Part shown: one piece after another, positions 18,201 through 32,467 of the stretch
Layout of the letters: each line of letters opens with the position of its first letter
Position numbering within the stretch: the first letter of the stretch is position 1
Assembly: GCA_963796155.1 (NCBI GenBank)
Contig: CAWCKT010000016.1
Span: 62,001 to 126,000, forward strand
Origin: AP-15 sp963796155
GTDB taxonomy: Bacteria; Pseudomonadota; Alphaproteobacteria; ATCC43930; CGMCC-115725
Direction of reading: 5' to 3'
Length of the DNA stretch: 64,000 bases
The notes under the pieces: model-generated
What the model saw: the letters and a program-made list of their open reading frames with translations, nothing else
Told to the model about the DNA's origin: nothing
The model's database searches: none
Position numbers and translations under genes: made by a program

Positions 18201-18702
18201 CTCATGGGCGCGCGGGTAGCCGAAATAGACCAGGATGCCGTCGCCCATGTACTTCGCGACAAAGCCGTCGTAATGCCGGATCGCGGCACTGCAGCGGCTC
18301 TGATACGACGCGATGACATCGCGCAAATCTTCGGGGTCCATCCCGGTGGAGAGTGCCGTCGATCCCACCAGGTCGCAAAACATCACGGTCAGCTGGCGGC
18401 GCTCGGCATCCGGCGCCGCGGCGACTGCGGCCGGGGCAGCCGGTCTCTCGGCTTGCCGCATGGCTGGTAATGGTTGCAACAGCGCCATGGGCTCGGGTCG
18501 GGCCAGCGCGCCGATCGGGCGCCCAGACGAGCAACTCGCCGTCGACATCCGCCGCCACCCGCTTGATGGCGATCAGCTCGCGACGCAGTTCTTCGAGACC
18601 GTCATTATCGAGACCAAAGCTGAGCTTAATCCGGCGATACGAGATGCTGCCCTCGGTGAGGAGGCGCCAGAGGACCTTCTGCAGCACCCGCTCAAAGTTC
18701 AT
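15242..18702 (-). pseudogene. Class III adenylate/guanylate cyclase - AAA ATPase - TPR protein, five frameshifts
   Basis: One gene of about 1,150 codons can be followed from MNFERVLQKVLWRLL (18702) to the repeat-derived end NPHLTPALSAP (15242). Order: an N-terminal helical domain; a class III cyclase domain (LTVMFCDLVGSTALS, YMGDGILVYFGYPRAHEDEA, GIATGPVIVG, VVGETPNLAARLQ); an AAA-type ATPase with Walker A IQGEAGVGKSRLV and LMAWEDLHWADPTTLE; then a long TPR-like helical region. The frame changes near 18520, 18117, 17412, 17330 and 15755. Every change is cured by removing one base, and no in-frame stop was found. Intact homologues act as large signalling ATPases with unclear ligands. It is either a young pseudogene or an intact gene with base-calling errors. 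Confidence 0.85.
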
Positions 18703-18974
18703 GCTTCCGTCCCGTTCACCGTGACCTTCGTCGCTCGTTGATGTCTTCTCCCCGCCCGGCCGTTATCGCGCCTCAGGCTCTGTCGCCCGTCAGCAATGCG
18801 GGAGCCGCGCGAGCGGTCGCATCGAGATGGATCAATCTCTCACGTCATGGCCGTCTCGTTAAGTGCGAACGACCGGAACCGGCGCCGAAGCCGCGACAAC
18901 CGCACCGATCGGGAACCATGCACTTACTGCCGCATCCCCCGTTCGGGATCCTTCACACAAGATCCTGAAGACGT

Positions 18975-19051
18975 TGGTAGGCCCGGCAGGATTCGAACCT
19001 GCGACTACACCGTTATGAGCGGCGTGTTCTAACCAGCTGAACTACGGGCCC
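18975..19051 (-). tRNA. tRNA with CAU anticodon (elongator Met or lysidine Ile2)
   Basis: The minus strand folds as a complete cloverleaf: acceptor GGGCCCG/CGGGCCU, D stem GUUC/GAAC, anticodon stem CGCCG/CGGUG with loop CUCAUAA, T arm GCAGG-UUCGAAU-CCUGC, then A and an encoded CCA (18975-18977). The first acceptor pair is G1-U72. It lacks the initiator features (C1xA72 mismatch, three G-C pairs in the anticodon stem). Sequence alone does not separate elongator Met from Ile(CAU) with confidence. It stands between the cyclase gene and rpoD; 18703-18974 shows nothing else. Confidence 0.93.
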
Positions 19052-19069
19052 TCAGACTAACCATGCGAC

Positions 19070-19145
19070 GAGATTGCTTCGTCGCTGCGCTCCTCGCAAT
19101 GACGATCGCGTGCCGCCGTCATTGCGAGCGAAGCGAAGCAATCTC
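19070..19145. repeat. Inverted-repeat element between tRNA and rpoD
   Basis: GAGATTGCTTCG at 19070 continues to CTCGCAATGACG (ending about 19104), and the reverse complement CGTCATTGCGAG...GAAGCAATCTC runs 19117-19145. This is a widely distributed alphaproteobacterial palindromic repeat family, different in sequence from the GC-rich ones at 10, 14.8 and 62.8 kb. It may act as a hairpin at the rpoD 3' end. Confidence 0.85.
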
Positions 19146-19162
19146 GCGACCCGAGGCCGTGC

Positions 19163-21148
<1,986 letters not shown>

Positions 21149-21257
21149 TCCACCATCCCTAAACTGTTAAGTATAGGCTCTGCCCTTGCGCGGCTGAGCG
21201 CGCGAAGACCATCGTTCCGAAGGGGTGTCGCGAAGATCGTCAATTGGCCCCGGCAAA

Positions 21258-23078
21258 TCAAACCTGGTCTTCACCAAGCAGACCTTCCTGCAACACCCGC
21301 TGCCTGGCGGCCAGAAACCGTTCCCAACGTTCCGGCGACAAATCACTGATTAGGTCGTTGGTAGCGTCGGCCAGAGCGGAGCGATCGCCGCCAACGAGCG
21401 TTTTGATCATGAAGACCCATTCCTTGCGCGCGGAAACGGGGTCGGAGCACCGCACCAAAAAGCTTGAATCGACCGACGGCGCGAGAAGGGCGCCCACGGT
21501 CGCCGCAAACCCGTTTTCAACAAGGTGTTGTTGGAGCGCTCCGGCGTCAAGTGCCGGCCGCAAACCTTCGCTCCCCAGAATTTCGCGCCGAAGACTGTCA
21601 AGCTCGGGCTCGGGCACGTCGAGGACGGCGAACTCCTTGGCGACCCCTTCAATCAGGCCCGGGAAGTGGAGGAGAAGACGGAACAGGTTTTCTCTGCAAA
21701 CCCGCTTCAGCGAGCGCGGCGGCGGCTCCGGCCCATCGCGCACGAAGGTGGGCCGTGGGCGAAATTGACCGCGCGATCCCGACGAGGTCGATCGCCCGAG
21801 TTCAAAGAGCCGGTTACGCAAGAAGCGCTGATATTCTGCCCGCACGGTCCGATCGGCAATCAATCCGATATCCTCGGTCAGGCGGCGCTCGAGATCGGCG
21901 CGGCGTTCCGGGGTATCGGCCGGCTTGACCCCGAGCTCGAGCTCCCAGAGCATCCTGGACAACGGGCGCGCTGCGGCGAGAACCTCTTCGAACGCCCCGC
22001 GACCGCCTGTGCGGATCAGCGAATCCGGGTCTTCTTCCGACGGAAGGCTGGCGAAGCGCAGGCTCCGCTGCGGCCCCAGAAGCGGCAGCGCCCGCCGCAG
22101 CGCCCGGGCAGCGGCGCGCTGTCCGGCCGCATCGCCGTCGAAGCACAAAACGGGCTCCGATCCGAAGCGCCAGAGCTCATTCAGCTGGAACTCCGTCAAT
22201 GCTGTCCCTAGTGGCGCCACAGCTGTCGAAAAACCGGCGCGATGCAAAGCGATTACGTCCATATAGCCTTCAGTGACGATGGCGCCCACGCCACCGGCTT
22301 CAGGCTGCCGAGCAGCACTCGCACGTGCTGTCGACCAACCGTAGAGCACGCGCCCTTTCTCAAAGAATGCGGATTCGGGGGAATTCAGATATTTTGGCTG
22401 CCCATCACCGATCACACGACCACCGAAGGCGATGACCCGGCCACCCCGATCGCCGATCGGAAATATCACCCTGTCGCGAAAGTAGTCGATCGGTTCGCCT
22501 TCTTCGGCTTCGGCGCGCACGCGGCGGCGCAGGAGCCCGGCCTCGACCAGCAGCAGCACGGGGAAATCGGCTGCGAGACTGCGCCGCAGCGCTTGCCGGT
22601 CGTCCGGGGCCCAGCCCAGGCGAAAGCGCCGTATCGTCTCGGGATCAAGACCGCGCCGCCGAAGATAATCCCTCGCTCGAGCGCCGGCGGGCGTCCATAG
22701 CCGGGCCTCGTAAAAGGCGGCGGCAGCTTCGAGTGCTTCCAGCAGCGTCTTTTGGCGCTGCGCCTGCTCGCGCTCTTGCGGGGTTGGGTGCGGGATGGCG
22801 AGCCCGGCTTCACCCGCAAGCTTCTCTATCGCTGCAATGAAATCGAGATTGTCGGCGCGCATGACGAACCCAATCGCGTCACCGTGGGCGCCGCAGCCAA
22901 AGCAGTGAAAAAAAGATTTGTCGTCCACCACATAGAACGAAGCCGTCTTCTCGTGGTGGAACGGGCACAGCCCGGCGTACTCGCGCCCGCGCCGAACCAG
23001 CTTCACGCTGCGGCCAATCAGCCCGGAGAGCGAAATCCGGCTGCGCAGCTCATCAAGGAAGCCAGGCGGAAAGGCCAT
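21258..23078 (-). CDS. dnaG: DNA primase
   Basis: 606 residues from the ATG at 23078 (MAFPPGFLDELRSRISL), the usual primase start; a longer frame to 23165 is probably leader. The zinc-binding CHC2 domain has C38, H41, C59 and C62 (CPFH, CFGC). The TOPRIM catalytic core follows, with IVTEGYMDVIALHRAGF and VLCFDGDAAGQRAA supplying the acidic residues. The C-terminal third is the DnaB-interacting helical domain and is less conserved. It makes RNA primers at the replication fork. It lies between yqeY and rpoD on one strand. Confidence 0.97.
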   Translation of the reverse strand: MAFPPGFLDELRSRISLSGLIGRSVKLVRRGREYAGLCPFHHEKTASFYVVDDKSFFHCFGCGAHGDAIGFVMRADNLDFIAAIEKLAGEAGLAIPHPTPQEREQAQRQKTLLEALEAAAAFYEARLWTPAGARARDYLRRRGLDPETIRRFRLGWAPDDRQALRRSLAADFPVLLLVEAGLLRRRVRAEAEEGEPIDYFRDRVIFPIGDRGGRVIAFGGRVIGDGQPKYLNSPESAFFEKGRVLYGWSTARASAARQPEAGGVGAIVTEGYMDVIALHRAGFSTAVAPLGTALTEFQLNELWRFGSEPVLCFDGDAAGQRAAARALRRALPLLGPQRSLRFASLPSEEDPDSLIRTGGRGAFEEVLAAARPLSRMLWELELGVKPADTPERRADLERRLTEDIGLIADRTVRAEYQRFLRNRLFELGRSTSSGSRGQFRPRPTFVRDGPEPPPRSLKRVCRENLFRLLLHFPGLIEGVAKEFAVLDVPEPELDSLRREILGSEGLRPALDAGALQQHLVENGFAATVGALLAPSVDSSFLVRCSDPVSARKEWVFMIKTLVGGDRSALADATNDLISDLSPERWERFLAARQRVLQEGLLGEDQV

Positions 23079-23172
23079 CCTGTTCCCCCTCTCGGCCGAA
23101 CCGTTGCCCTCTCCGGCCGCTTGCGGAAGGAGCATATAAATTATCCGGCGCTTTTGTGGAATCACGCTGGGC

Positions 23173-23628
23173 TCAGCCCAGAAGTCGCCTCACGATTACG
23201 CCCGCGCGGCCAAAATCCATGACTCCGGCGTGGTGCTCGCGGAGCATCGCCATCACCCGGCCCATGTCCTTCATGCCCGCGGCCCCGGTTTCGGCGATCA
23301 CGGCCTTCACTGCCGCCTCGATCTCGCCCTCCTCGAGCTGGCGGGGCAGGAAACTCTCGATCACTCCGATCTCCTCGCGTTCCCGCTGCGCGAGGTCGGC
23401 ACGGTTGCCCTGCTCATAAAGTGCGATCAATTCGCGACGCTGTTTGATCATCGCTTGCAGCATCCGCTGGATCTCGGCCTCGGAGATGCCCTCGGCATTA
23501 CCTTGGCCGCGCGCCGCGATATCGCGATCCTTGAGCCCGGCCAAGATCAGGCGAGTGGTCGAAAGGGTGCGCGCATCCCCGGCCTTCAGCGCCTGTTTGA
23601 GCCGGTCGGTGAACGCTTGACGCAGCAT
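23173..23628 (-). CDS. GatB/YqeY-domain protein
   Basis: 151 residues from the ATG at 23628; a GTG six bases upstream would sit too close to the GGAGGGG site. The YqeY pattern is clear: FTDRLKQALKAGDARTLSTTRLILAGLKDRDI, RQRRELIALYEQGNRADLA-type helix, and FLPRQLEEGEIEAAVKAVIAE (each shown in part). The fold matches the tRNA-binding tail domain of GatB, and some members are suggested to act in tRNA amidation, but the role is unproved. It precedes dnaG by about 95 bases and is divergent from carA. Confidence 0.9.
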   Translation of the reverse strand: MLRQAFTDRLKQALKAGDARTLSTTRLILAGLKDRDIAARGQGNAEGISEAEIQRMLQAMIKQRRELIALYEQGNRADLAQREREEIGVIESFLPRQLEEGEIEAAVKAVIAETGAAGMKDMGRVMAMLREHHAGVMDFGRAGVIVRRLLG

Positions 23629-23744
23629 CGGCACGGTCCCCCTCCGCTCGAAGAATTAAGCCTATCGCGTTTCGCGGTCCGCGGCAATTCTGCACATCTT
23701 CAGCTAAGTATTTGAAACAGCGCGCAGTTCGAACCTGCACAGGG

Positions 23745-23773
23745 TTGACGCCACGGGCCGGAGAAGGTATTGC
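23745..23773 (+). promoter_or_regulatory. Predicted sigma-70 promoter of carAB
   Basis: TTGACG at 23745-23750, a 17-base spacer and TATTGC at 23768-23773 lie about 80 bases before the carA start, in the divergent gap between yqeY and carA. The leader shows no obvious pyrimidine-sensing attenuator. Confidence 0.5.
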
Positions 23774-23851
23774 TTAAGTGCTCCGCTGTCCGCCCCCTGG
23801 CTGCGCCCGTGCCGTCCGGTAGGCTGCGGCGTGCCGCCAGGACCCCCGCCG

Positions 23852-25004
23852 ATGCGCGATCCGATGCCGCAACCACCCGACTGCGACGCCGCGCTGGTCC
23901 TGGCTGATGGCACCTGCTTCTGGGGCCGCGGCCTCGGCGCGGCGGGGACGGCGGTCGGCGAGGTCTGCTTCAATACCTCTATCAGCGGATATCAGGAGAT
24001 CGTGACCGACCCCTCCTACGCCGGTCAGATCATCGCCTTCACCTTTCCCCACATCGGCAACGTCGGCGCGAATCGGGAGGATGTCGAAGCCACGACCCCG
24101 GCGGCGCGCGGGCTCGTCCTGCGAACCCCGATCACCGAACCGGCGAGCTATCGCGCGACCCAGTCGCTCGACGCTTGGCTCCGATCCTACGGGCTCATCG
24201 GGATTTCGGGGGTCGACACGCGGCGGCTGACGAAGCGCATTCGTGATTTCGGGCCGCCAAACGGTGTTATCGCTCACGATCCCGGGCGGCGACTCGACAT
24301 CCCTTCCCTCCAGGCACGTGCCCGCGCCTGGCCGGGTCTCGAAGGGATGGATCTCGCCAGAGAAGTGACCTGCCGCCAAACCTACGAGTGGGACGAAACG
24401 GTATGGGATCGCAAGCGTGGCTATGGTCTCCAGCAGAGCCCACGTTATAACGTCGTCGCGGTCGATTACGGCGCCAAACGCAACATCTTGCGGATGCTCG
24501 CCGGGCATGGCTGCCGCGTGACTGTGGTGCCCGCTACTGCCTCGATAGAGGACATTATGCGCCACAGACCTGACGGCATTTTTCTGTCGAACGGGCCGGG
24601 CGATCCCGCCGCCACCGGAGCGTACGCTGTGCCGGTGCTGCGCGACCTATTAGGTTCGGGCAAGCCGATCTTCGGCATTTGCCTCGGCCACCAGCTCCTG
24701 GCGCTCGCACTCGGCGGCAGGACCCACAAGATGGCGCGCGGCCATCGTGGCGCCAACCACCCGGTCAAGGACCTGCTGACCGGCAAGGTCGAGATCTCCA
24801 GCCAGAACCATGGTTTTGTCGTCGACCCGGAGAGCTTGCCCAAAGGTGTGGAGCCAACTCATCTCTCGCTCTTCGACAACACTAATGAAGGGTTGCGGGT
24901 CGTCGGCAGGCCGGTCTTCTCGGTCCAATACCATCCGGAGGCGAGCCCCGGCCCACACGACAGCCATTATCTGTTCGAGCGCTTTATCAGGCTGATGGAC
25001 GAGA

Positions 25005-25012
<8 letters not shown>
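23852..25012 (+). CDS. carA: Carbamoyl-phosphate synthase small subunit
   Basis: 386 residues from the ATG at 23852, which has AGGA at a suitable distance; a GTG seven codons upstream is possible. N-terminal domain: ALVLADGTCFWGRGLGA, FNTSISGYQEIVTDPSYAGQ, ISGVDTRRLTKRIRD. The glutaminase domain has SNGPGDP, the nucleophile cysteine in GICLGHQLLALALGG, and the catalytic His/Glu in QYHPEASPGP. It hydrolyses glutamine and sends ammonia to CarB for arginine and pyrimidine synthesis. It overlaps carB by eight bases, so coupling is expected. Confidence 0.97.
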
Positions 25013-28256
<3,244 letters not shown>

Positions 28257-28313
28257 TTGCTCCGCGGCGACCCTTCCCGCGGTAATCGACGGCAAGATGC
28301 GAAACCCTTTTCG

Positions 28314-28787
28314 ATGAACAAAATCCCGATGACGGCCGATGGCTATAATCGGCTCCGGGAGGAGCTGAGGCGCCTGAAGACCATCGACCGGCCGGCCATT
28401 ATCCGCGCCATCGCCGAGGCCCGAGACCATGGAGATCTGGCGGAAAATGCCGAGTATCACTCCGCCCGCGACCGGCAGAGCTTTCTCGAAGGGCGCTTGG
28501 CCGAGATCGAGGACAAGATCGCACGCGCAGAGATTATCGACGTCTCCAAGCTGTCGGGGTCGGTGATCAAGTTCGGGGCGAAGGTCACGCTCGCAGATGA
28601 GGAGACCGACGAGGAGCAGACCTTTCAGATCGTCGGCGAGGATGAAGCCGATATCAGCCAGGGTCGGCTGTCGGTGACCTCGCCGCTGGCGCGCGCACTG
28701 ATCGGCAAGCGGACCGGCGAGAGCGTCGAGGTCACAACCCCGCGCGGCGCTAAATCCTACGAAGTTGTCACGGTCGCTTTCGGCTGA
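28314..28787 (+). CDS. greA: Transcription elongation factor GreA
   Basis: 157 residues from ATG 28314, the standard length. The N-terminal coiled coil has MTADGYNRLREELRRLKTIDR and the tip motif DLAENAEYHSARDRQSF, with the acidic residues that reach the polymerase active site. The C-terminal FKBP-like domain has ISPLARAL-type TSPLARALIGKRTGESVEV. It rescues backtracked RNA polymerase. It follows carB by 57 bases on the same strand, a common alphaproteobacterial order. The 181 bases after it hold no gene. Confidence 0.96.
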   Translation: MNKIPMTADGYNRLREELRRLKTIDRPAIIRAIAEARDHGDLAENAEYHSARDRQSFLEGRLAEIEDKIARAEIIDVSKLSGSVIKFGAKVTLADEETDEEQTFQIVGEDEADISQGRLSVTSPLARALIGKRTGESVEVTTPRGAKSYEVVTVAFG

Positions 28788-28968
28788 CGCCTCCCTGGTC
28801 ACCCGCCGATTGTCGGATAAGCGCGAGTTGCGGTAACATCCCATAGGACGTGGGGCTTGCGAGCCGGCGGAAAAACGTCGATCTGCTGGGCAGAAAGCCT
28901 CGGCGGAGCTACTTGAGCGCCGCGTCCGCACACCGCTGCGCGGGGGAAGCGTTGTTGCCGTTCCGATA

Positions 28969-29865
28969 ATGGCTGGAGACCACAGCGCTACAGCGCTGGA
29001 GACAATCGAGATAACGCGTTGGACGGGACCCTTCCCCGATCCGGAGAGGAGCCGCGCTCTCGCGGCGCTGGAGTGCGGGAAGGTGCTCCATTTCCCCAAC
29101 CTTGCTTTTGAGCTCGAGGAGAGCGGGCGCCTGTTGCTTTCACCGGCACTCGCCGACAGCAGAGCGAAGAACGTCAGCCTCGATCCGGTGAGCGGCTCCC
29201 TCCGAGGGACGCTCGGGACGAATCTGGAGCGGCTGCATCTTCAGGCGATGATTGAGGCCTTTGCCGCGGCGGCAACCCGGCTTGTTTCGGATCTCCTGCC
29301 CCGCTATGCCTCCGCGCTCGAGCGGGCCCGTACCAGCTATCGTCCCGTCGAAATAGCGGGCCGGCGCCATTCGCGACTGAAAGACGACGCGCTTCTGCAC
29401 GTGGACGCCTTTCCATCGACCCCCACCCAAGGGCGCCGCATCCTGCGTTTCTTCTCCAACATCAACCCGTCGGGCGAGGCGCGCATTTGGCGAATCGGCG
29501 AGCCGTTTGAGGATTTCGCGCAGAAGTTCGTGCCGTCCCTCGGGCGGCCGGTTGGGCTGGTTTCCTGGGTCCTCGCCGGTTTTGGCATCACGAGAGGTCG
29601 GCGTACTGCCTATGACCAGCTAATGCTCGGGCTTCATAACAGCGCCAAACGCGACATCGCCTATCAGCGGAACGCCTCACAAGTCGAGATTGCTTTTCCG
29701 GCGGGGACGAGTTGGCTCTGCTACACTGATCAAGTCGTTCATGCCGCCCTGGCCGGCCAGTTTGCGCTCGAGCAAACATTCTACCTCGACGTCGCGGCGA
29801 TGGCCGATCCGACGCGCTCACCCGTGAAGGTGCTGGAGCGGATGACGGGTTGGAAATTGCATTAA
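28969..29865 (+). CDS. Kdo hydroxylase family protein (KdoO-type, Fe(II)/2-oxoglutarate dependent)
   Basis: 298 residues, no signal peptide or membrane helix. The candidate iron ligands are H144 and D146 in LLHVDAFPSTPTQGRRILRF and H258 in YTDQVVHAALAGQ; FFSNINPSGEARIWRIGEPF is also family-like. Known KdoO proteins hydroxylate C3 of the outer Kdo sugar of LPS to Ko, after Kdo is attached to lipid A. It is the first of four close genes (gap of 9 bases to the next), which suggests that inner-core or lipid A modification is the common theme. Assignment is from motif memory and is moderately firm. Confidence 0.8.
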   Translation: MAGDHSATALETIEITRWTGPFPDPERSRALAALECGKVLHFPNLAFELEESGRLLLSPALADSRAKNVSLDPVSGSLRGTLGTNLERLHLQAMIEAFAAAATRLVSDLLPRYASALERARTSYRPVEIAGRRHSRLKDDALLHVDAFPSTPTQGRRILRFFSNINPSGEARIWRIGEPFEDFAQKFVPSLGRPVGLVSWVLAGFGITRGRRTAYDQLMLGLHNSAKRDIAYQRNASQVEIAFPAGTSWLCYTDQVVHAALAGQFALEQTFYLDVAAMADPTRSPVKVLERMTGWKLH

Positions 29866-29874
29866 ACGAACTCG

Positions 29875-30906
29875 ATGGCCCTGCTGCCCGCGCAAGCCGG
29901 CTATTTGTCACAAGCGCCGCCGATCGCCGCTGTCCCGAAGGCCTGGGTGCTGCACGACGGTAAAGCCGGCATGAGAAGCCAGGCACTCGGCCTCGCCGAG
30001 GCCACGGGGTGCCTCTTCGTCGAAAAGCCGCTCAGAGTGCGTGCGCCCTGGAGTGTCTTGCCGCCGCAGCTGTGGTTCGGGCCTGGTTACGCGCTCGCGG
30101 GCGGCAAGTCGCTGTTCGCGCCGCCTTGGCCCGATCTCGTGATCGGGTGCGGCCGCAACGCGGCGCTACCGGCCTTAGCGATCCGGCGCGCCAGTGGCGG
30201 GCGCACCTTTCTTGCGCAGATCCAGGATCCGCACCTCCGGCGGTCGGAGTTCGACCTGATCGTCGTGCCCGAGCACGATCGGCTGCGCGGACCGCGGGTG
30301 ATTGTGACCCGGGGTGCGGTGCATCGCGTAACAGCGGCGCGACTTGAATCCGAGCGCCGCCGCTTCCCGGCATTCGCAGCCCTCCCGCGACCCATCGTCG
30401 CCGTGCTGATCGGTGGTGCCAACAAGGCTTACCGGCTGACCCTGCGGCGGCTCTCCGAGATTGCCGACTTGCTCGCCGCGTTGCTGTCCGAGACTGGGGG
30501 CTCCCTGCTGCTGACGCCGTCGCGGCGCACCGGCGAGCGGGGGGCCGCGTTGCTGCGCGCGCGCCTCGGCAGATTCCCCGGCGCGATCTGGGATGGCGGC
30601 GGCGACAATCCCTATTTTGCATATCTTGCGCTTGCCGACGCGCTCCTGGTGACCGCCGATTCGATTTCGATGATCAGCGAGGCGTCGGCAACCGGCAAGC
30701 CTGTGCACATTCTCGACCTCGAAGGCGGCAGCGCCAAGTTCGCCCGCTTTCACGAGGCGATGCGGGCGAGTGGCATTACCCGTCCCTTTACCGGACGGAT
30801 CGAATCGTGGTCCTACCCGCTTCGGGATGATACCGCGCGCGCCGGAGCGGCGCTGCGCACGCTCGTTCTGGCGAGGATCGAGCGGCGGGAAGGTGCGCGA
30901 GCATGA
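29875..30906 (+). CDS. ELM1/GtrOC1-family protein (mitochondrial-fission ELM1-like, DUF1022)
   Basis: 343 residues. Family features: AWVLHDGKAGMRSQALGLAEA at the N-terminus, PDLVIGCGRNAALPALAIRRA, FLAQIQDPHLRRSEFDLIVVPEHDR (in part), VLIGGANKAYRL, and a C-terminal VTADSISMISEASATGKPVHILDLEG that resembles the nucleotide-sugar end of GT-B glycosyltransferases. The plant homologue ELM1 acts in mitochondrial fission; bacterial members are often next to LPS genes and are probably glycosyltransferase-like. It overlaps the PAP2 gene by four bases (ATGA), so the two are translationally coupled. Confidence 0.85.
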   Translation: MALLPAQAGYLSQAPPIAAVPKAWVLHDGKAGMRSQALGLAEATGCLFVEKPLRVRAPWSVLPPQLWFGPGYALAGGKSLFAPPWPDLVIGCGRNAALPALAIRRASGGRTFLAQIQDPHLRRSEFDLIVVPEHDRLRGPRVIVTRGAVHRVTAARLESERRRFPAFAALPRPIVAVLIGGANKAYRLTLRRLSEIADLLAALLSETGGSLLLTPSRRTGERGAALLRARLGRFPGAIWDGGGDNPYFAYLALADALLVTADSISMISEASATGKPVHILDLEGGSAKFARFHEAMRASGITRPFTGRIESWSYPLRDDTARAGAALRTLVLARIERREGARA

Positions 30907-32384
30907 GGGGCATCGCGATTTACGCGGGGGTGCTCGCCGTCGCGTCGATCGTTTTTCTCCTCGCGCCGCAGGTCGATCTCGCAACGAGCCGTTTGTTCTA
31001 CGTTCCCGGGCGCGGTTTCGTGTGGGGCGATTGGCCACCCATCCTATCCTTGTACCACGCCGTAGCCTGGATAACCTGGGGGATCCTCTCCCTTCTCGCG
31101 ATAGCGGCGATGTGGCTCTTTCTCATCGGGCGGCCGCTGTGGCGATTCGATCGGAAAGCGTTGATTTTTCTTGTCGGGTCGCTCGCTCTCGGCCCGGGAA
31201 TCCTCGCCAACACCCTTCTAAAGGACCATTGGGGACGGGCGCGCCCCGTGCAGATCGAGGCGTTTGGCGGATCCCACCGCTTCACCCCGGCCCCTCTGCC
31301 GGCAGCGGAGTGCGACCACAACTGTGCTTTCGTCTCCGGTCACGCGGCGCTCGGGTTCTCGCTCGTCGCCTTCGCCTTCCTGCTCCCGCCGGGCCCCTCG
31401 CGGCGCCGTGGTGTGGCGGTCGCTCTCGGCTTTGGCGCGCTCGTCGGGCTCGGCCGTATCGCTCAAGGCGGCCACTTTCTGTCGGATGTCGTCTATGCCG
31501 GCCTGCTGGTCTATGGAACGACAGCGCTGCTCTACTGGTGGATCGTCGAATGCGACGGTCTGGCGACGCCGCCGCTCGTCCGGTTCTATCGATCGGTGTT
31601 AAGTGATGGGGCGGCGGCATGGATTGTCGTGCGGCGCGCTGGCGCGCCGGTGACTGTTCGGTTGGCTTGCGTCGCGGCCGCAACGGCGATTCTCGTGGTG
31701 ATCTCGATCGCTGCGGTCGACAGGCCGCTCGCCTTGTTTTTTCATGCTCGAGAGCCCGAACTGCGCCCGCTCTTCGACTTGACCGGGCGGCTCGGTCTGA
31801 CTTACGGCTACCTGGCTATATCCGGTCTCGCCTTCGTCGCGCTGCATTGGGGCACCGCGTTGCCCCGGTTGCGGCGATTTGCCTTGCCGCTGCGTGCATT
31901 GTCGGCGGTTCCAGCGTTCCTCTTTCTGTCGATCGCCGCCTCGGGCCTCATTGTCGATGTACTGAAGGTCGTCTTTGGACGACCCCGACCAAAGCTGCTC
32001 TTCCAATCCGATGTCTATGCTTTTGCCTGGCTCGGTTGGCGCCCCGACCAGTGGTCGTTTCCCTCGGGGCACAGTGCCACGATAGTCGCACTGATGACGG
32101 CCCTCTGGTATCTTTGGCCGCAACACCTCCTCTTTTACATTCTCGTGGCGGCGATCGTGTCGGTAAGCCGGGTTGTGGTCGGCGCTCACTACCTGGGCGA
32201 CACCCTCGCCGGCGGGTTGATCGCCGTACTGACCACCTGCTGTGTGGCCCAGATATTCGCCAATGCCGGCATCGATCTGGCGGCCGCGCGCCACGGCCTG
32301 AGCGTTCCGGGAGAGGCGTTGCCCTGGCCCTGCCGGCGCCTTGGCAGAGCACCCATCGGGCGGGATCGGGCCAGTTTGAGATAA
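30903..32384 (+). CDS. Membrane protein with two fused PAP2 phosphatase domains
   Basis: 493 residues, about ten hydrophobic segments. Both halves keep a full PAP2 active-site set. Half one: K107...RARP, S145-G146-H147 (FVSGHAALGFS), and R185/H191/D195 (GRIAQGGHFLSD). Half two: K355...R360-P361 (KVVFGRPRP), S388-G389-H390 (FPSGHSATIV), and R423/H429/D433 (SRVVVGAHYLGD). PAP2 enzymes dephosphorylate lipids such as phosphatidic acid, undecaprenyl pyrophosphate or lipid A. Being coupled to the ELM1-like gene and downstream of a Kdo hydroxylase gene, lipid A 1- and 4'-dephosphorylation by one polypeptide is a reasonable but untested guess. Confidence 0.9.
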   Translation: MRGIAIYAGVLAVASIVFLLAPQVDLATSRLFYVPGRGFVWGDWPPILSLYHAVAWITWGILSLLAIAAMWLFLIGRPLWRFDRKALIFLVGSLALGPGILANTLLKDHWGRARPVQIEAFGGSHRFTPAPLPAAECDHNCAFVSGHAALGFSLVAFAFLLPPGPSRRRGVAVALGFGALVGLGRIAQGGHFLSDVVYAGLLVYGTTALLYWWIVECDGLATPPLVRFYRSVLSDGAAAWIVVRRAGAPVTVRLACVAAATAILVVISIAAVDRPLALFFHAREPELRPLFDLTGRLGLTYGYLAISGLAFVALHWGTALPRLRRFALPLRALSAVPAFLFLSIAASGLIVDVLKVVFGRPRPKLLFQSDVYAFAWLGWRPDQWSFPSGHSATIVALMTALWYLWPQHLLFYILVAAIVSVSRVVVGAHYLGDTLAGGLIAVLTTCCVAQIFANAGIDLAAARHGLSVPGEALPWPCRRLGRAPIGRDRASLR

Positions 32385-32467
32385 GCCTGGCGGCTGGTTG
32401 CGCGGGCGGCGACGTGTGTAGTATCGGAGACTATGCTGCTAGCTCCTTCCGAAATCGGCTCGCCATC

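Noticed and set aside
31619..32467. The upstream extension of the 646-residue protein, giving 929 codons
   Set aside because: The extra 283 codons lie in another frame over the PAP2 domain and read as low-complexity arginine-rich shadow; ATG 32468 is the sensible start.
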